A stretch of 64,000 nt of DNA from an uncultured Lachnospiraceae bacterium (GCA_910586125.1 CAJUHP010000003.1:117843-181842), one strand, 5' to 3'; positions 24,899-33,860 are shown, counted from the stretch's first letter. The notes: generated from the sequence alone by a model not told the origin. Program-made: numbers and translations.

Positions 24899-25929
24899 CG
24901 AAGTGGTATGAAGAGACCGATCAGATGCATGATGTCTTCGTCATGAAACGTCTGCGGCTGGTGCGAAATATCGAGGGGCGCGTGTTTCCCGGACGGTTGA
25001 GCGGGGAAGAGCGCCTGCGGCTTCTTGGGGAACTGGAGCAGAATCTGCTGCCCTTGGGGGAGGAGGACAAAGCTTCCTATACTTACCGCCGGCTGCATGA
25101 GATGGACGAGACCAGCCTGCACGCGCTCTACGAGAGAAGGCTGATCAATTACAGCCGCCTGGAGGAAAAAGCGCCGGCCGGCCTGGCCGTATCGCCGGAT
25201 GAATCCATCAGCCTGCTTGTCGGCGGGGAAGACCACATTCGCCTGCAGTGTCTGTCCAGCAGCCAGACGCTGGACAACATGTGGAAACGTCTGGGGCCGG
25301 TGGATGACATGCTGGGAGAGCGGGTTCCCTATGCCTTTGATGAAAAATACGGATATCTGACGACATTTTTGACCAATGTAGGCACCGGGCTTCGGGCCAG
25401 CGTGCTGCTGCATCTGCCCATGCTGTCGAGCGGAAATCAGTTTCGTAAGCTGGTACAGGAGTACAGCCGTTTCGGCATCTCGGTCAAAGGGATGTCCGGC
25501 GACAGCAACGAAAATTTCGGCGGCCTCTACGAAGTGAAAAATCAGAAAACACTGGGGCAGACAGAGGAAGAATTGATTGCTCTGGTATCCCAGGCGGCTG
25601 GCCAGCTAGCGGCACAGGAGCGCAAAGTCAAGGCTTTGGCGCTTCGCAGTCATCGCCTGCAGATGGAGGACGAGGTTTATAAATCTTACGGCGTTCTGAA
25701 ATACGCCAGAAAGCTTTCCTATAAAGAAGGAATGACCTATCTGTCTCAGCTTCGGCTGGGATTATGTGAGAACCTGCTGCAGTCGGAAAAACCGGTGAAC
25801 CTCTTTGGCATTATGCTGAATATTCGGCCGGCAAATCTGAAGCAGGGGCGGGGCGAGAAGCTGGAGGGCGATGCCCTGGACGAAGCCAGAGCCCAATATA
25901 TCCGGGAGCGCCTGCCGGAAATCCGATAA
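24895..25929 (+). CDS. mcsB: Protein-arginine kinase McsB, divergent active site
   Basis: A 344-residue phosphagen-kinase-fold protein of the McsB family, between mcsA and clpC. Family landmarks include GGEDHIRLQ (E112), GYLTTFLTNVGTGLRASVLLHLP (about residues 153-175) and VKNQKTLGQTEEEL. McsB phosphorylates arginines of damaged proteins for delivery to ClpCP. Several positions usually invariant in the family differ: the CPTN loop is F158-L-T-N, so the conserved Cys is missing; the RGxYGEGSE segment reads KGMSGDSNEN (K198); and NEEDH reads GGEDH. These changes may weaken or abolish catalysis, or reflect a divergent subgroup. Start and overlap with mcsA are clear. Confidence 0.85.
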   Translation: MTKWYEETDQMHDVFVMKRLRLVRNIEGRVFPGRLSGEERLRLLGELEQNLLPLGEEDKASYTYRRLHEMDETSLHALYERRLINYSRLEEKAPAGLAVSPDESISLLVGGEDHIRLQCLSSSQTLDNMWKRLGPVDDMLGERVPYAFDEKYGYLTTFLTNVGTGLRASVLLHLPMLSSGNQFRKLVQEYSRFGISVKGMSGDSNENFGGLYEVKNQKTLGQTEEELIALVSQAAGQLAAQERKVKALALRSHRLQMEDEVYKSYGVLKYARKLSYKEGMTYLSQLRLGLCENLLQSEKPVNLFGIMLNIRPANLKQGRGEKLEGDALDEARAQYIRERLPEIR

Positions 25930-25939
25930 GGAGGAGACT

Positions 25940-28399
25940 ATGAAGGAACGATTTACCAATAAGGCCAGACAGGCATTGGAGATAGCGGCCACAGAAGCCG
26001 GGGAATTCGGCCACAATTATGTCGGGACCGAACATCTGCTCTTGGGGCTTTTAGAGGAGGGAAACGGCGTGGCAGCCCGGACGCTGGAATCGCATCATGT
26101 GACGGCGGAGAAGGTCAGCGACCTGATCAATCAACTGATCGCGCCGGCCAACCCGGTTCATACCATGGACCCCGGCGGCTATTCGCCCAAGGCCAGACGG
26201 GTGCTGGAAAACAGTTATCGGGAGGCGGCGCAGTTCAAATCGCAGTTGATTGGTACCGAGCATATCCTGATTGCCATGATTAAAGAGAGCGACTGCGTGG
26301 CGGCCAGACTGCTAAATACGCTGAACGTCAATATTCAGAAATTGTATGTGGATCTGCTGGTGGCGATGGGCCAGGATGTTTCCGCTTACCGGGACGAAGT
26401 GGAAAACACACGCCGAAGAGACCGAAACAGCAGCACGCCGACGCTGGACCGCTACAGCCGGGATTTGACGGTCTTAGCCAAGGAGGGGAAGCTTGACCCG
26501 GTGATTGGCAGGGAAAAGGAGATCGAGAGAGTGATCCAGATCCTGAGCCGCCGCACAAAGAATAATCCCTGCCTGATCGGAGAGCCGGGCGTGGGTAAGA
26601 CCGCCATTGCAGAAGGACTGGCCTCGGAGATCATACGAGGAAATGTGCCGGATACCGTTAAGGGCAAGCGGGTGCTGACTCTGGATTTGTCCGGTATGGT
26701 GGCCGGCTCCAAATACCGGGGCGAATTTGAAGAGCGCATCAAGAGAGTAGTCAGCGAAGTGATCCAGAGCAAAAATGTGCTTCTGTTTCTGGATGAGATT
26801 CACACGATTATTGGAGCGGGCGGCGCGGAGGGAGCGATTGACGCCGCCAGCATTCTGAAACCGTCTCTGGCCAGAGGCGAGATTCAGCTAATCGGCGCCA
26901 CAACGATTGACGAATACCGCAAACATATTGAGAAGGATGCCGCCCTGGAACGGCGTTTCCAGCCGGTTGTGGTGGAAGAGCCCTCTGAGGAGCAGACGAT
27001 AGAGATCTTAAAGGGTCTGCGCAAGAGCTATGAGGATCATCATCAGGTGACGATTACGGACGAGGCTCTGGAGACGGCCGTCCGTCTGTCAGCCCGCTAT
27101 ATCAATGACCGTTTTCTGCCGGATAAGGCCATTGACCTGATCGACGAGGCGTCGTCAAAGGTACGGCTGACCACGTTTGTGGAGCCGGAAGAGATTGCAA
27201 AGCTGGACGGAGAGATTGCGAAGCTGGAGAAAGACAAGGAGCAGGCCGTCAAGAAAGAGGCGTTTGAAAAGGCAGGAGAAATCAAGAAGAAACAGGAGAA
27301 AAAGCGAGAGAAGAAACAGAAGCTTTTGGCGGCCTGGGAGCGGGAAAAGACAGAGAAGAAGCTGTCTGTCACGGAGAACGAGATCGCGGGTATTGTTTCC
27401 GGCTGGACCAAAATCCCGGTACAGAAGCTGGAAGAGGGAGAGAGCAGAAGGCTCATGAATCTGGAGAAGATTCTGCATGGGCGGGTAGTCGGCCAGGAGG
27501 ATGCCGTCACAGCGGTAGCCAAAGCAATCCGCCGCGGCCGCGTTGGACTGAAGGACCCGAAACGGCCCATCGGCTCCTTTCTGTTTTTGGGTCCCACCGG
27601 CGTGGGTAAGACTGAATTGTCCCGCGCGCTGGCGGAGGCTTTGTTCGGAAAAGAATCCGCGCTGATCCGCGTGGATATGTCCGAGTATATGGAAAAACAC
27701 AGCGTATCCAAGATGATCGGTTCCCCTCCGGGTTATGTGGGCTACGACGAGGGGGGCCAGCTCAGCGAGAAAGTACGCCGAAACCCCTACTCGGTGATTT
27801 TGTTTGACGAGATTGAAAAGGCACATCCGGATGTGTTTAACATCTTACTGCAGGTACTGGACGACGGTCATGTGACGGACGCCCAGGGACGAAAGGTTAA
27901 TTTTAAAAATACGGTGCTGATCATGACATCCAATGCCGGCGCCCAGAATATTGTGGAACCCAAACGGCTTGGCTTTGCTGCCGTAACCAGTGAAGAAGAG
28001 AATTACAAGCGCATGAAGTCGGGTGTTATGGATGAAGTGCGCCGGATTTTCAAGCCGGAGTTTTTGAACCGTATCGACGAAACCATTGTATTCCATGCCC
28101 TGACTAAGAAGGATATGGGAGAGATCGTGAACATCATGCTGGATACCATGAAAGAGAGGATCGGCAGCCAGATGTCCATCGGTCTGGAAGTAGACCAGGC
28201 GGCAAAGGATTTCCTGGTAAACAAGGGGTACGACGAAAAATACGGAGCCAGACCGCTCAGGCGCACGCTGCAGAACGAGATTGAAGATCGTCTGGCGGAG
28301 GAAATTCTGGAAGGCAGGATTCAAAACGGAGACGCCGTATTTGTCACTTGTGAAGAAGACAAGTTAACATTCAGGAGGAAAGAAAGATGTCAGTCGTAA
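25940..28399 (+). CDS. clpC: ATP-dependent Clp protease ATPase subunit ClpC
   Basis: An 819-residue Hsp100 unfoldase. It has two N-terminal Clp_N repeats (residues 1-145), AAA domain 1 with Walker A GEPGVGKTA, a coiled M-domain/UVR-like region rich in Lys and Glu (about residues 410-480), and AAA domain 2 with GPTGVGKTE, followed by the C-terminal D2-small domain. ClpC unfolds substrates, including arginine-phosphorylated proteins, for ClpP. The start at 25940 follows AAGGAGGAG, ten bases after mcsB. The last 13 bases overlap the next gene. Confidence 0.96.
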   Translation: MKERFTNKARQALEIAATEAGEFGHNYVGTEHLLLGLLEEGNGVAARTLESHHVTAEKVSDLINQLIAPANPVHTMDPGGYSPKARRVLENSYREAAQFKSQLIGTEHILIAMIKESDCVAARLLNTLNVNIQKLYVDLLVAMGQDVSAYRDEVENTRRRDRNSSTPTLDRYSRDLTVLAKEGKLDPVIGREKEIERVIQILSRRTKNNPCLIGEPGVGKTAIAEGLASEIIRGNVPDTVKGKRVLTLDLSGMVAGSKYRGEFEERIKRVVSEVIQSKNVLLFLDEIHTIIGAGGAEGAIDAASILKPSLARGEIQLIGATTIDEYRKHIEKDAALERRFQPVVVEEPSEEQTIEILKGLRKSYEDHHQVTITDEALETAVRLSARYINDRFLPDKAIDLIDEASSKVRLTTFVEPEEIAKLDGEIAKLEKDKEQAVKKEAFEKAGEIKKKQEKKREKKQKLLAAWEREKTEKKLSVTENEIAGIVSGWTKIPVQKLEEGESRRLMNLEKILHGRVVGQEDAVTAVAKAIRRGRVGLKDPKRPIGSFLFLGPTGVGKTELSRALAEALFGKESALIRVDMSEYMEKHSVSKMIGSPPGYVGYDEGGQLSEKVRRNPYSVILFDEIEKAHPDVFNILLQVLDDGHVTDAQGRKVNFKNTVLIMTSNAGAQNIVEPKRLGFAAVTSEEENYKRMKSGVMDEVRRIFKPEFLNRIDETIVFHALTKKDMGEIVNIMLDTMKERIGSQMSIGLEVDQAAKDFLVNKGYDEKYGARPLRRTLQNEIEDRLAEEILEGRIQNGDAVFVTCEEDKLTFRRKERCQS

Positions 28400-28797
28400 C
28401 GGAACTGATCCGGACAGAGGAAAACAAAAGCATAAGCTTTGGCAATTACGAATTGGAAGCCAAGGCCAAACTCGATCACTATGCGGTGGGAGGCGATCTG
28501 TATAAGGTTAAGACCTTCCGGGAGATTACCAAGCTGGAGCGAAACGGCATGTTCGTATATGAGTCCGTGCCGGGCACAGCGGTCCATCACTTTGCAGCGG
28601 ATGAGAACGGCGTCAGTTTTCTGGTGGAGGCGGCCAGGGATTGTCAGATTACGCTGGAACTTGAGGAGAACCAGGAGTACAGCGTCACGGTGGACGGCGC
28701 CATGGTGGGACAGTACCGGACCAATATGGGCGGCAAGTTGTCTATCAGCCTGGAGATGGATAACGGCGCGGGCAAGACCGTCCGCATTCAGAAATAG
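28387..28797 (+). CDS. Conserved-looking 136-aa protein of unknown function
   Basis: The gene starts inside the end of clpC (13-base overlap) behind AGGAGGAAAGA, so it is translationally coupled to clpC. The 136-residue product has no signal peptide or membrane segment. It is predicted to be mostly beta-strand, with a repeated pattern of alternating hydrophobic residues, and ends in SISLEMDNGAGKTVRIQK. I do not recognise a family with confidence. Its position between clpC and radA suggests co-expression with the stress operon. Confidence 0.75.
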   Translation: MSVVTELIRTEENKSISFGNYELEAKAKLDHYAVGGDLYKVKTFREITKLERNGMFVYESVPGTAVHHFAADENGVSFLVEAARDCQITLELEENQEYSVTVDGAMVGQYRTNMGGKLSISLEMDNGAGKTVRIQK

Positions 28798-28811
28798 AGA
28801 GAGCAGACCGT

Positions 28812-30200
28812 ATGGCGAAAGCAAAAGGAACCATTTTTTTCTGCAAGGAATGCGGTTATGAATCGTCCAAATGGCTGGGACAGTGTCCTGGCTGTAAAGA
28901 GTGGAATACCTTTGTCGAGGCGCCGGCGGCGCCAAAAAGCGCCGCACATACAGGAATCAGCAGCCGGAGTACAGCCTCCGGCTTTGCTGTACCCGGCAGG
29001 CCGAAACCGCAGACTCTTCGGGAGATCGCCTCGGATACGGCATCCCGAAAAAATACGGGCTTTCCGGAGCTGGACCGCGTCCTGGGAGGCGGGATTGTGG
29101 CCGGTTCGCTGGTTTTGGTGGGAGGGGATCCCGGCATCGGCAAATCCACGCTTCTTCTGCAGATGTGTAAAAATCTGACGGCCGTCGGGACGGACGTGCT
29201 GTATATATCCGGGGAGGAATCTCTGCATCAGATCAAGCTGCGGGCCGACCGAATGGGCGAATTTTCCGAGAAGCTCATGCTTTTGTGCGAGACCAGCCTG
29301 GATGTGATCGGGCCGGTGATCGAGGAGATGAAACCGCAGGTGGTTATCATCGACTCGATCCAGACCGTGTACCGGGAGTCGGTGGACGCGGCGCCAGGCA
29401 GCGTCAGTCAGGTGCGGGAAACCACGATGGCACTTTTACAGCTTGCCAAAGGGCTGGGGGTTTCGATTTTTATTGTGGGACATGTGACAAAGGAGGGCAC
29501 CGTAGCCGGTCCCAGAATGCTGGAGCACATGGTGGATACCGTGCTGTATTTTGAGGGCGACCGTCACGCCTCGTACCGCATGCTGCGGGGAGTAAAGAAC
29601 CGCTTTGGCTCCACCAATGAGATCGGCGTCTTTGAGATGGGAGGCGACGGGCTGCACGAGGTTCCCAATCCATCCCAGTATCTTTTGAACGGGCGGCCGC
29701 AGAACGCTTCCGGCTCGGTGGTGACATGCGCCATGGAGGGGACAAGGCCGCTCTTGCTGGAAGTGCAGGCGTTAGTCTGCCGGACCAACTTTGGTCAGCC
29801 CCGCCGCACGGCGGCCGGAACCGATTACAATCGGGTGAATCTCTTGCTGGCGGTATTGGAAAAGCGTCTGGGGATGCGTTTAGGGGAATGTGACGCCTAT
29901 GTGAATATCGCCGGCGGGATGCGTATCAATGAACCCGCGCTCGATCTGGGAATTGTCATAGCGGTGGTATCCAGCTATCGGGATCTGTGCGTTTCGGACG
30001 ACACCATGATCTTCGGGGAGGTGGGACTGTCCGGGGAAGTGCGGGCGGTGAGCATGGCGGATCAGAGGATTGCGGAGGCCAGAAGGCTGGGTTTTACCAC
30101 GTGCATTCTGCCAAAAGTGTCGTTAAAGGGATTGCAAAAAACAGGAGACATGCGACTGATCGGCGTGGACAGCGTGGCGGAGGCAATGAAAGCTTTGTAG
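28812..30200 (+). CDS. radA: DNA repair protein RadA
   Basis: A 462-residue RecA-related branch-migration helicase. The N-terminal zinc finger is CKECGYESSKWLGQCPGC, Walker A is GGDPGIGKST (about residue 100), the RadA-specific KNRFG motif is present (near residue 255), and a Lon-protease-like C-terminal domain follows (AGGMRINEPALDLGI). RadA acts with RecA in recombinational repair. It is fifteen bases from the preceding gene and closes the mcsA-mcsB-clpC unit. Confidence 0.96.
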   Translation: MAKAKGTIFFCKECGYESSKWLGQCPGCKEWNTFVEAPAAPKSAAHTGISSRSTASGFAVPGRPKPQTLREIASDTASRKNTGFPELDRVLGGGIVAGSLVLVGGDPGIGKSTLLLQMCKNLTAVGTDVLYISGEESLHQIKLRADRMGEFSEKLMLLCETSLDVIGPVIEEMKPQVVIIDSIQTVYRESVDAAPGSVSQVRETTMALLQLAKGLGVSIFIVGHVTKEGTVAGPRMLEHMVDTVLYFEGDRHASYRMLRGVKNRFGSTNEIGVFEMGGDGLHEVPNPSQYLLNGRPQNASGSVVTCAMEGTRPLLLEVQALVCRTNFGQPRRTAAGTDYNRVNLLLAVLEKRLGMRLGECDAYVNIAGGMRINEPALDLGIVIAVVSSYRDLCVSDDTMIFGEVGLSGEVRAVSMADQRIAEARRLGFTTCILPKVSLKGLQKTGDMRLIGVDSVAEAMKAL

Positions 30201-30236
30201 GAAACTTGGATCTGCTTTGTAGGAAACTCGGAACTG
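30191..30236 (+). repeat. Short tandem duplication at the radA stop codon
   Basis: The sequence around the radA stop (GCTTTGTAGGAAACTTGGA) recurs 23 bases later with one change (C for T). The second copy carries no gene. It is probably a small slippage duplication. Confidence 0.6.
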
Positions 30237-30240
30237 CCAC

Positions 30241-30269
30241 TTGACATTTTGACGAATTGAGTATAAAAT
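30241..30269 (+). promoter_or_regulatory. Promoter of rny
   Basis: TTGACA (30241-30246) and TAAAAT (30264-30269) with a 17-base spacer, 48 bases before the rny start codon. Confidence 0.7.
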
Positions 30270-30303
30270 CAATATATTGTATTTGTACAATGAAAACTAA
30301 ATA

Positions 30304-30316
30304 AGGAGGTGCTCCT
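30304..30316 (+). promoter_or_regulatory. Hairpin over the rny ribosome-binding site
   Basis: AGGAG (30304-30308) and CTCCT (30312-30316) can pair with a GTG loop, ending at the base before the GTG start codon at 30317. The Shine-Dalgarno sequence AAGGAGGT is thus partly in a hairpin abutting the start codon, which could limit translation. Confidence 0.5.
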
Positions 30317-31870
30317 GTGCCAGACCCAATCTATGTGATCATAACTGTGGCTATTATTGCAGTATGTATCGTAATCACCTGGTATGCGGCGATCTCGTAT
30401 CGGATTAAAGTATACGAGAGCAAGATCGGTTCCGCGGAAGAAAAATCCAGGGAAATTATAGACGAAGCCTTGAAGGTAGCAGAGACAAAGAAAAGGGAGG
30501 CCCTCTTAGAAGCGAAGGAAGAGTCCTTACGGGCGAAGAACGAAGCAGAGAGAGAGGCCAAGGAAAGAAGAGCCGAGATTCAGCGGATGGAACGCCGCGT
30601 CATGAACAGAGAAGAAAATCTGGATAAGAAATCGGAGGCTCTGGAGAAAAAGGAAGCAAATTTAGCATCAAAAGAGGAATCACTGACGGCGAGAAAGCGC
30701 GAGACAGACGAACTTTACAACAAGGAATTGCAGGAACTGGAACGTATTTCAGGGCTCACCTCCGAACAGGCAAAAGAATATCTTCTTAAAACGATTGAAG
30801 ACGATGTGAAGCACGATGCCGCCAGAATGATCAAGGACCTGGAGAATCAGGCCAGGGAGGACGCCGTAAAACGCGCCAGAGAGTATGTTGTGACTGCGAT
30901 TCAGAAATGTGCGGCGGATCATGTGACGGAATCCACGATTTCCGTGGTAAATCTTCCGAGCGATGAGATGAAGGGGCGGATTATCGGACGCGAGGGCCGC
31001 AACATCCGCACGCTGGAGACGCTGACGGGCGTGGACCTGATTATTGACGATACGCCGGAGGCTGTTATTCTGTCCGGTTTTGATCCGATCCGCCGTGAGA
31101 TTGCCCGCATTGCTTTGGAGAAACTGATTGTGGACGGGCGTATTCATCCCGCCCGAATCGAGGAGATGGTGGAGAAGGCCAGACGCGAAGTGGAGAGCTT
31201 AATCCGCGAGGAGGGCGAATCTGCTCTGATGGAAGTAGGAATCCATGGGATTCATCCGGAGTTGGTAAAACTGCTTGGCAAGATGCGGTTCCGCACCAGC
31301 TACGGACAGAACGCGCTGCGCCATTCCATTGAGGTGGCGCATTTATCCGGTCTGCTGGCCGCGGAGCTGGGGTTGGACGTGCGCGTAGCCAAGAGGGCCG
31401 GTCTGCTTCACGATATCGGCAAATCCGTTGATCATGAGCAGGAAGGCTCCCATATTCAGTTAGGTGCAGCGCTCTGCCGCAAATACAAGGAATCCGCTGT
31501 TGTGATCAATGCGGTGGAGTCCCATCATGGAGATGTGGAACCGGAGACATTGGTTGCATGTGTTGTACAGGCAGCCGATACGATCTCGGCGGCCAGACCC
31601 GGCGCCAGACGAGAGACGCTGGAAACATATACCAATCGTTTGAAGCAGTTAGAAGATATTGCCAATGCGTATAAGGGCGTTGATAAATCCTTTGCAATTC
31701 AGGCCGGCCGTGAAGTGCGTGTCATGGTGGTGCCGGAGCAGGTCAGCGACGACGATATGATACTGCTTGCCAGAAATATTTCCAAGCAGATTGAGGAAGA
31801 GCTAGAATATCCTGGTCAGATTAAGGTAAATGTAATTCGTGAATCCCGCGTAACTGATTTCGCAAAATAG
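30317..31870 (+). CDS. rny: Ribonuclease Y
   Basis: A 517-residue endoribonuclease that starts RNA decay in Firmicutes. It has an N-terminal membrane anchor (residues 1-25), a long Glu/Lys/Arg-rich coiled coil (about residues 30-200), a KH domain with MKGRIIGREGRNIRTLE, and an HD domain with LLHDIGKSVDHEQEG. The length is standard. It starts with GTG behind AAGGAGGT. It forms its own unit with promoter and terminator. Confidence 0.96.
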   Translation: MPDPIYVIITVAIIAVCIVITWYAAISYRIKVYESKIGSAEEKSREIIDEALKVAETKKREALLEAKEESLRAKNEAEREAKERRAEIQRMERRVMNREENLDKKSEALEKKEANLASKEESLTARKRETDELYNKELQELERISGLTSEQAKEYLLKTIEDDVKHDAARMIKDLENQAREDAVKRAREYVVTAIQKCAADHVTESTISVVNLPSDEMKGRIIGREGRNIRTLETLTGVDLIIDDTPEAVILSGFDPIRREIARIALEKLIVDGRIHPARIEEMVEKARREVESLIREEGESALMEVGIHGIHPELVKLLGKMRFRTSYGQNALRHSIEVAHLSGLLAAELGLDVRVAKRAGLLHDIGKSVDHEQEGSHIQLGAALCRKYKESAVVINAVESHHGDVEPETLVACVVQAADTISAARPGARRETLETYTNRLKQLEDIANAYKGVDKSFAIQAGREVRVMVVPEQVSDDDMILLARNISKQIEEELEYPGQIKVNVIRESRVTDFAK

Positions 31871-31885
31871 AGCGAATAGGAACTG

Positions 31886-31926
31886 AACAGGGCAGAGATG
31901 TAAAAATCTCCGCCCTGTTTTTCTGT
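31886..31926 (+). terminator. Terminator after rny
   Basis: AACAGGGC-A-GAGAT (31886-31899) pairs with ATCTC-C-GCCCTGTT (31906-31919), and T residues follow. Confidence 0.85.
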
Positions 31927-32090
31927 TTGTTTCTGCCAGATCATGGGGAAAACCGTGCCTGTTTTTGGCGATCGGCTCTGCAAAATTTGAAAAAATGGAG
32001 AAGCCTATCTTTATTTTCTCTTGTTTCTTCGGGAATATGCCACAAATCTTGTTGTTTTTCTTTTCTATTTTATTCTTTTTTTACCTTGAT

Positions 32091-32119
32091 TTTACAAAAA
32101 ATTTATGATATCCTAAGAA
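32091..32119 (+). promoter_or_regulatory. Promoter of the guanine-riboswitch transcript
   Basis: TTTACA (32091-32096) and TAAGAA (32114-32119) with a 17-base spacer, directly ahead of the riboswitch aptamer. The -10 box is a poor match. Confidence 0.5.
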
Positions 32120-32127
32120 TTAGTTTT

Positions 32128-32192
32128 CAATATAGGGCAGGCGATATGGGCCTGCTGTTTCTACCCGGTGTCCGTGATTCACCAGACTATTG
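32128..32192 (+). promoter_or_regulatory. Guanine-type purine riboswitch aptamer
   Basis: The conserved purine-riboswitch core can be laid out fully. P1 is CAATA with TATTG (32128-32132 / 32188-32192). P2 is GCAGGC with GCCTGC around the loop GATATGG. J2/3 is TGTTTCTACC, and P3 is GGTG with CACC around a loop starting CCGT. The GG of loop 2 and CC of loop 3 can form the kissing contact. The base before the 3' strand of P1 is C (GAC-TAT), the guanine-specific position equivalent to C74 of xpt. Loop 3 reads CCGTGAT rather than the usual CCGTAAA. It sits 78 bases before a purine permease, the expected target. No clear terminator follows. Confidence 0.9.
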
Positions 32193-32270
32193 AAAAACGA
32201 TAAGCCGGGACGGGACGGCACAGCACAGCGCCTGTTGTAACTACGAGGATTAAACCTGAGGAGGAAAGGA

Positions 32271-33581
32271 ATGGAGACGTTCTTCAAACTGAAAGAACAC
32301 AACACGAGCGTTAAAACAGAGGTGATCGCCGGCGTTACTACGTTTTTTGCCATGGCTTACATCATCTTTGTCAATCCGAGCTATCTGTCATTGGCAGGGA
32401 TGGATTACACGGCCGTTTTGGTGGCGACCTGTCTGTCTGCCGCTGTCGGATCGCTCCTGACCGCGTTCATTGCCAACGTACCCTTTGCCCAGGCGCCGGG
32501 AATGGGATTGAACGCATTCTTTACTTATACGATTGTCTTGGCAAACGGATATACCTGGGAGCAGGGTCTGGGAATTGTATTTATTTCCGGTATTCTGTTT
32601 TTGGTTATCATGGTATCTCCGCTTCGCAGCATGATTATCAATTCGATTCCCGCCTGCTTAAAGAATGCTATTTCTGCAGGTATCGGATTGTTTATCGCTT
32701 TCATCGGCCTGCTGAACGCCGGAATCATTCAGTGCTTCGGTCCGGAGGGAAGCAATTACACCGATATGGGTACGATAACCAGCGGAGCGGCGTTGCTGGC
32801 GTTGATCGGCCTGCTGATAACCGGTATTTTGATCGCCTATAAGGTGAAGGCGGCGATCTTTATCGGAATATTGATTACCACGGTGATCGGAATTCCGCTG
32901 GGCGTGACTACGATTCCGAATTCGTTCACTATGAGCGATATCGGCAATCTGAGCATGACCGCATTTAAGCTGGATCTGCCCGGCGCATTCAGCCTGGGAA
33001 TTCCGCTGCTGTTATCCAGCGTGGTCAGCTTTGCCATCGTGGATATGTTTGATACGGTGGGAACGCTGCTCGGCACGGCTGGGAACGCCGGTATGCTGGA
33101 TGAGAAAGGCAATCTGCCCGGCGGTGATAAAGCGCTGATTGCCGATGCTGTGGGTACGCTGTTCGGTGCTCTGATGGGTACGTCCACGGTTACGACCTTC
33201 GTGGAGTCCTCCACGGGTATTCAGGAGGGCGGACGGACGGGTCTGACTTCTGTGGTGACGGGTATTTTGTTCCTGGTTGCGATTCTGCTGGCTCCTGTGG
33301 CTGGCATCATTCCGGCAGCCGCTACGGCTCCGGCTCTGATTATTGTCGGCGTGTATATGATTCACGGCGCGGTGAAGATCAACTGGACTGATTTTGAGGA
33401 GGCGCTGCCCTGCTTTTTAACGATCGCGATGATGCCGTTTGCGTACAGCATTTCGGACGGTATCGGGTTTGGGTTTATCGCCTATACGGTGATTAAGGTA
33501 GCCCGCGGCAAAGCCAAAGAAGTGCCGGTTCTGATTTATCTGCTGTCTGCGTTGTTTATTCTGCTGTATCTGATTGGATAG
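32271..33581 (+). CDS. NCS2-family guanine/hypoxanthine permease (PbuG/AzgA type)
   Basis: A 436-residue permease with about twelve to fourteen membrane segments. The opening FFKLKEHNTSVKTEVIAGVTTFFAMAYIIFVNPSYL, APGMGLNAFFTYTIVL and the later STVTTFVESSTGIQEGGRTGLTSVVTGILFL are hallmarks of the AzgA/PbuG branch, which takes up guanine, hypoxanthine or adenine with protons. The upstream guanine riboswitch supports guanine/hypoxanthine uptake. The gene starts behind GAGGAGGAAAGG. Confidence 0.94.
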   Translation: METFFKLKEHNTSVKTEVIAGVTTFFAMAYIIFVNPSYLSLAGMDYTAVLVATCLSAAVGSLLTAFIANVPFAQAPGMGLNAFFTYTIVLANGYTWEQGLGIVFISGILFLVIMVSPLRSMIINSIPACLKNAISAGIGLFIAFIGLLNAGIIQCFGPEGSNYTDMGTITSGAALLALIGLLITGILIAYKVKAAIFIGILITTVIGIPLGVTTIPNSFTMSDIGNLSMTAFKLDLPGAFSLGIPLLLSSVVSFAIVDMFDTVGTLLGTAGNAGMLDEKGNLPGGDKALIADAVGTLFGALMGTSTVTTFVESSTGIQEGGRTGLTSVVTGILFLVAILLAPVAGIIPAAATAPALIIVGVYMIHGAVKINWTDFEEALPCFLTIAMMPFAYSISDGIGFGFIAYTVIKVARGKAKEVPVLIYLLSALFILLYLIG

Positions 33582-33611
33582 GACGAAACAACGAATTCCC
33601 TGATTTTGATA

Positions 33612-33659
33612 AGAGGCAGGGTGGGTTTTCAAATGGGAGAGCCTGCCTTGCTTTTTCTT
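33612..33659 (+). terminator. Terminator after the purine permease
   Basis: AGGCAGG (33614-33620) pairs with CCTGCCT (33642-33648) around a long loop, followed by a T-rich stretch. Confidence 0.6.
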
Positions 33660-33727
33660 ATTGTACGACAACTTTTTTTTATGGGGGAAGTTTAAGAAAA
33701 TTGTAAGAAAAAGGACATGTCAAAATA

Positions 33728-33756
33728 TTGACAAAATGAATGTGATATGGTAGAAT
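33728..33756 (+). promoter_or_regulatory. Strong promoter of the short-ORF/terminator unit
   Basis: TTGACA (33728-33733) and TAGAAT (33751-33756) with a 17-base spacer, 29 bases before the short ORF at 33786. Confidence 0.8.
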
Positions 33757-33785
33757 CCAATCAATAAAAGGGAGTAGCCCACACG

Positions 33786-33860
33786 ATGAGAAAAGTGGTT
33801 CGAGATCGTCAGCACGATGACAACATCCGTATCGATTTAGCGGCAAGACTTTTATTGTAG
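33786..33860 (+). CDS. Short ORF (24 aa), possible leader peptide
   Basis: ATG at 33786 follows GGGAG at a rather long 11-base distance, and the ORF ends with TAG at 33858-33860. The peptide begins MRKVVRDRQHDD and ends ARLLL. Its last five codons and stop lie inside the left side of a strong terminator hairpin (33845-33884), so a ribosome at the stop would disrupt the terminator. This is the layout of a translation-coupled attenuator, but a free small RNA is an equal alternative. It is 286 bases before the flotillin gene. Confidence 0.4.
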   Translation: MRKVVRDRQHDDNIRIDLAARLLL

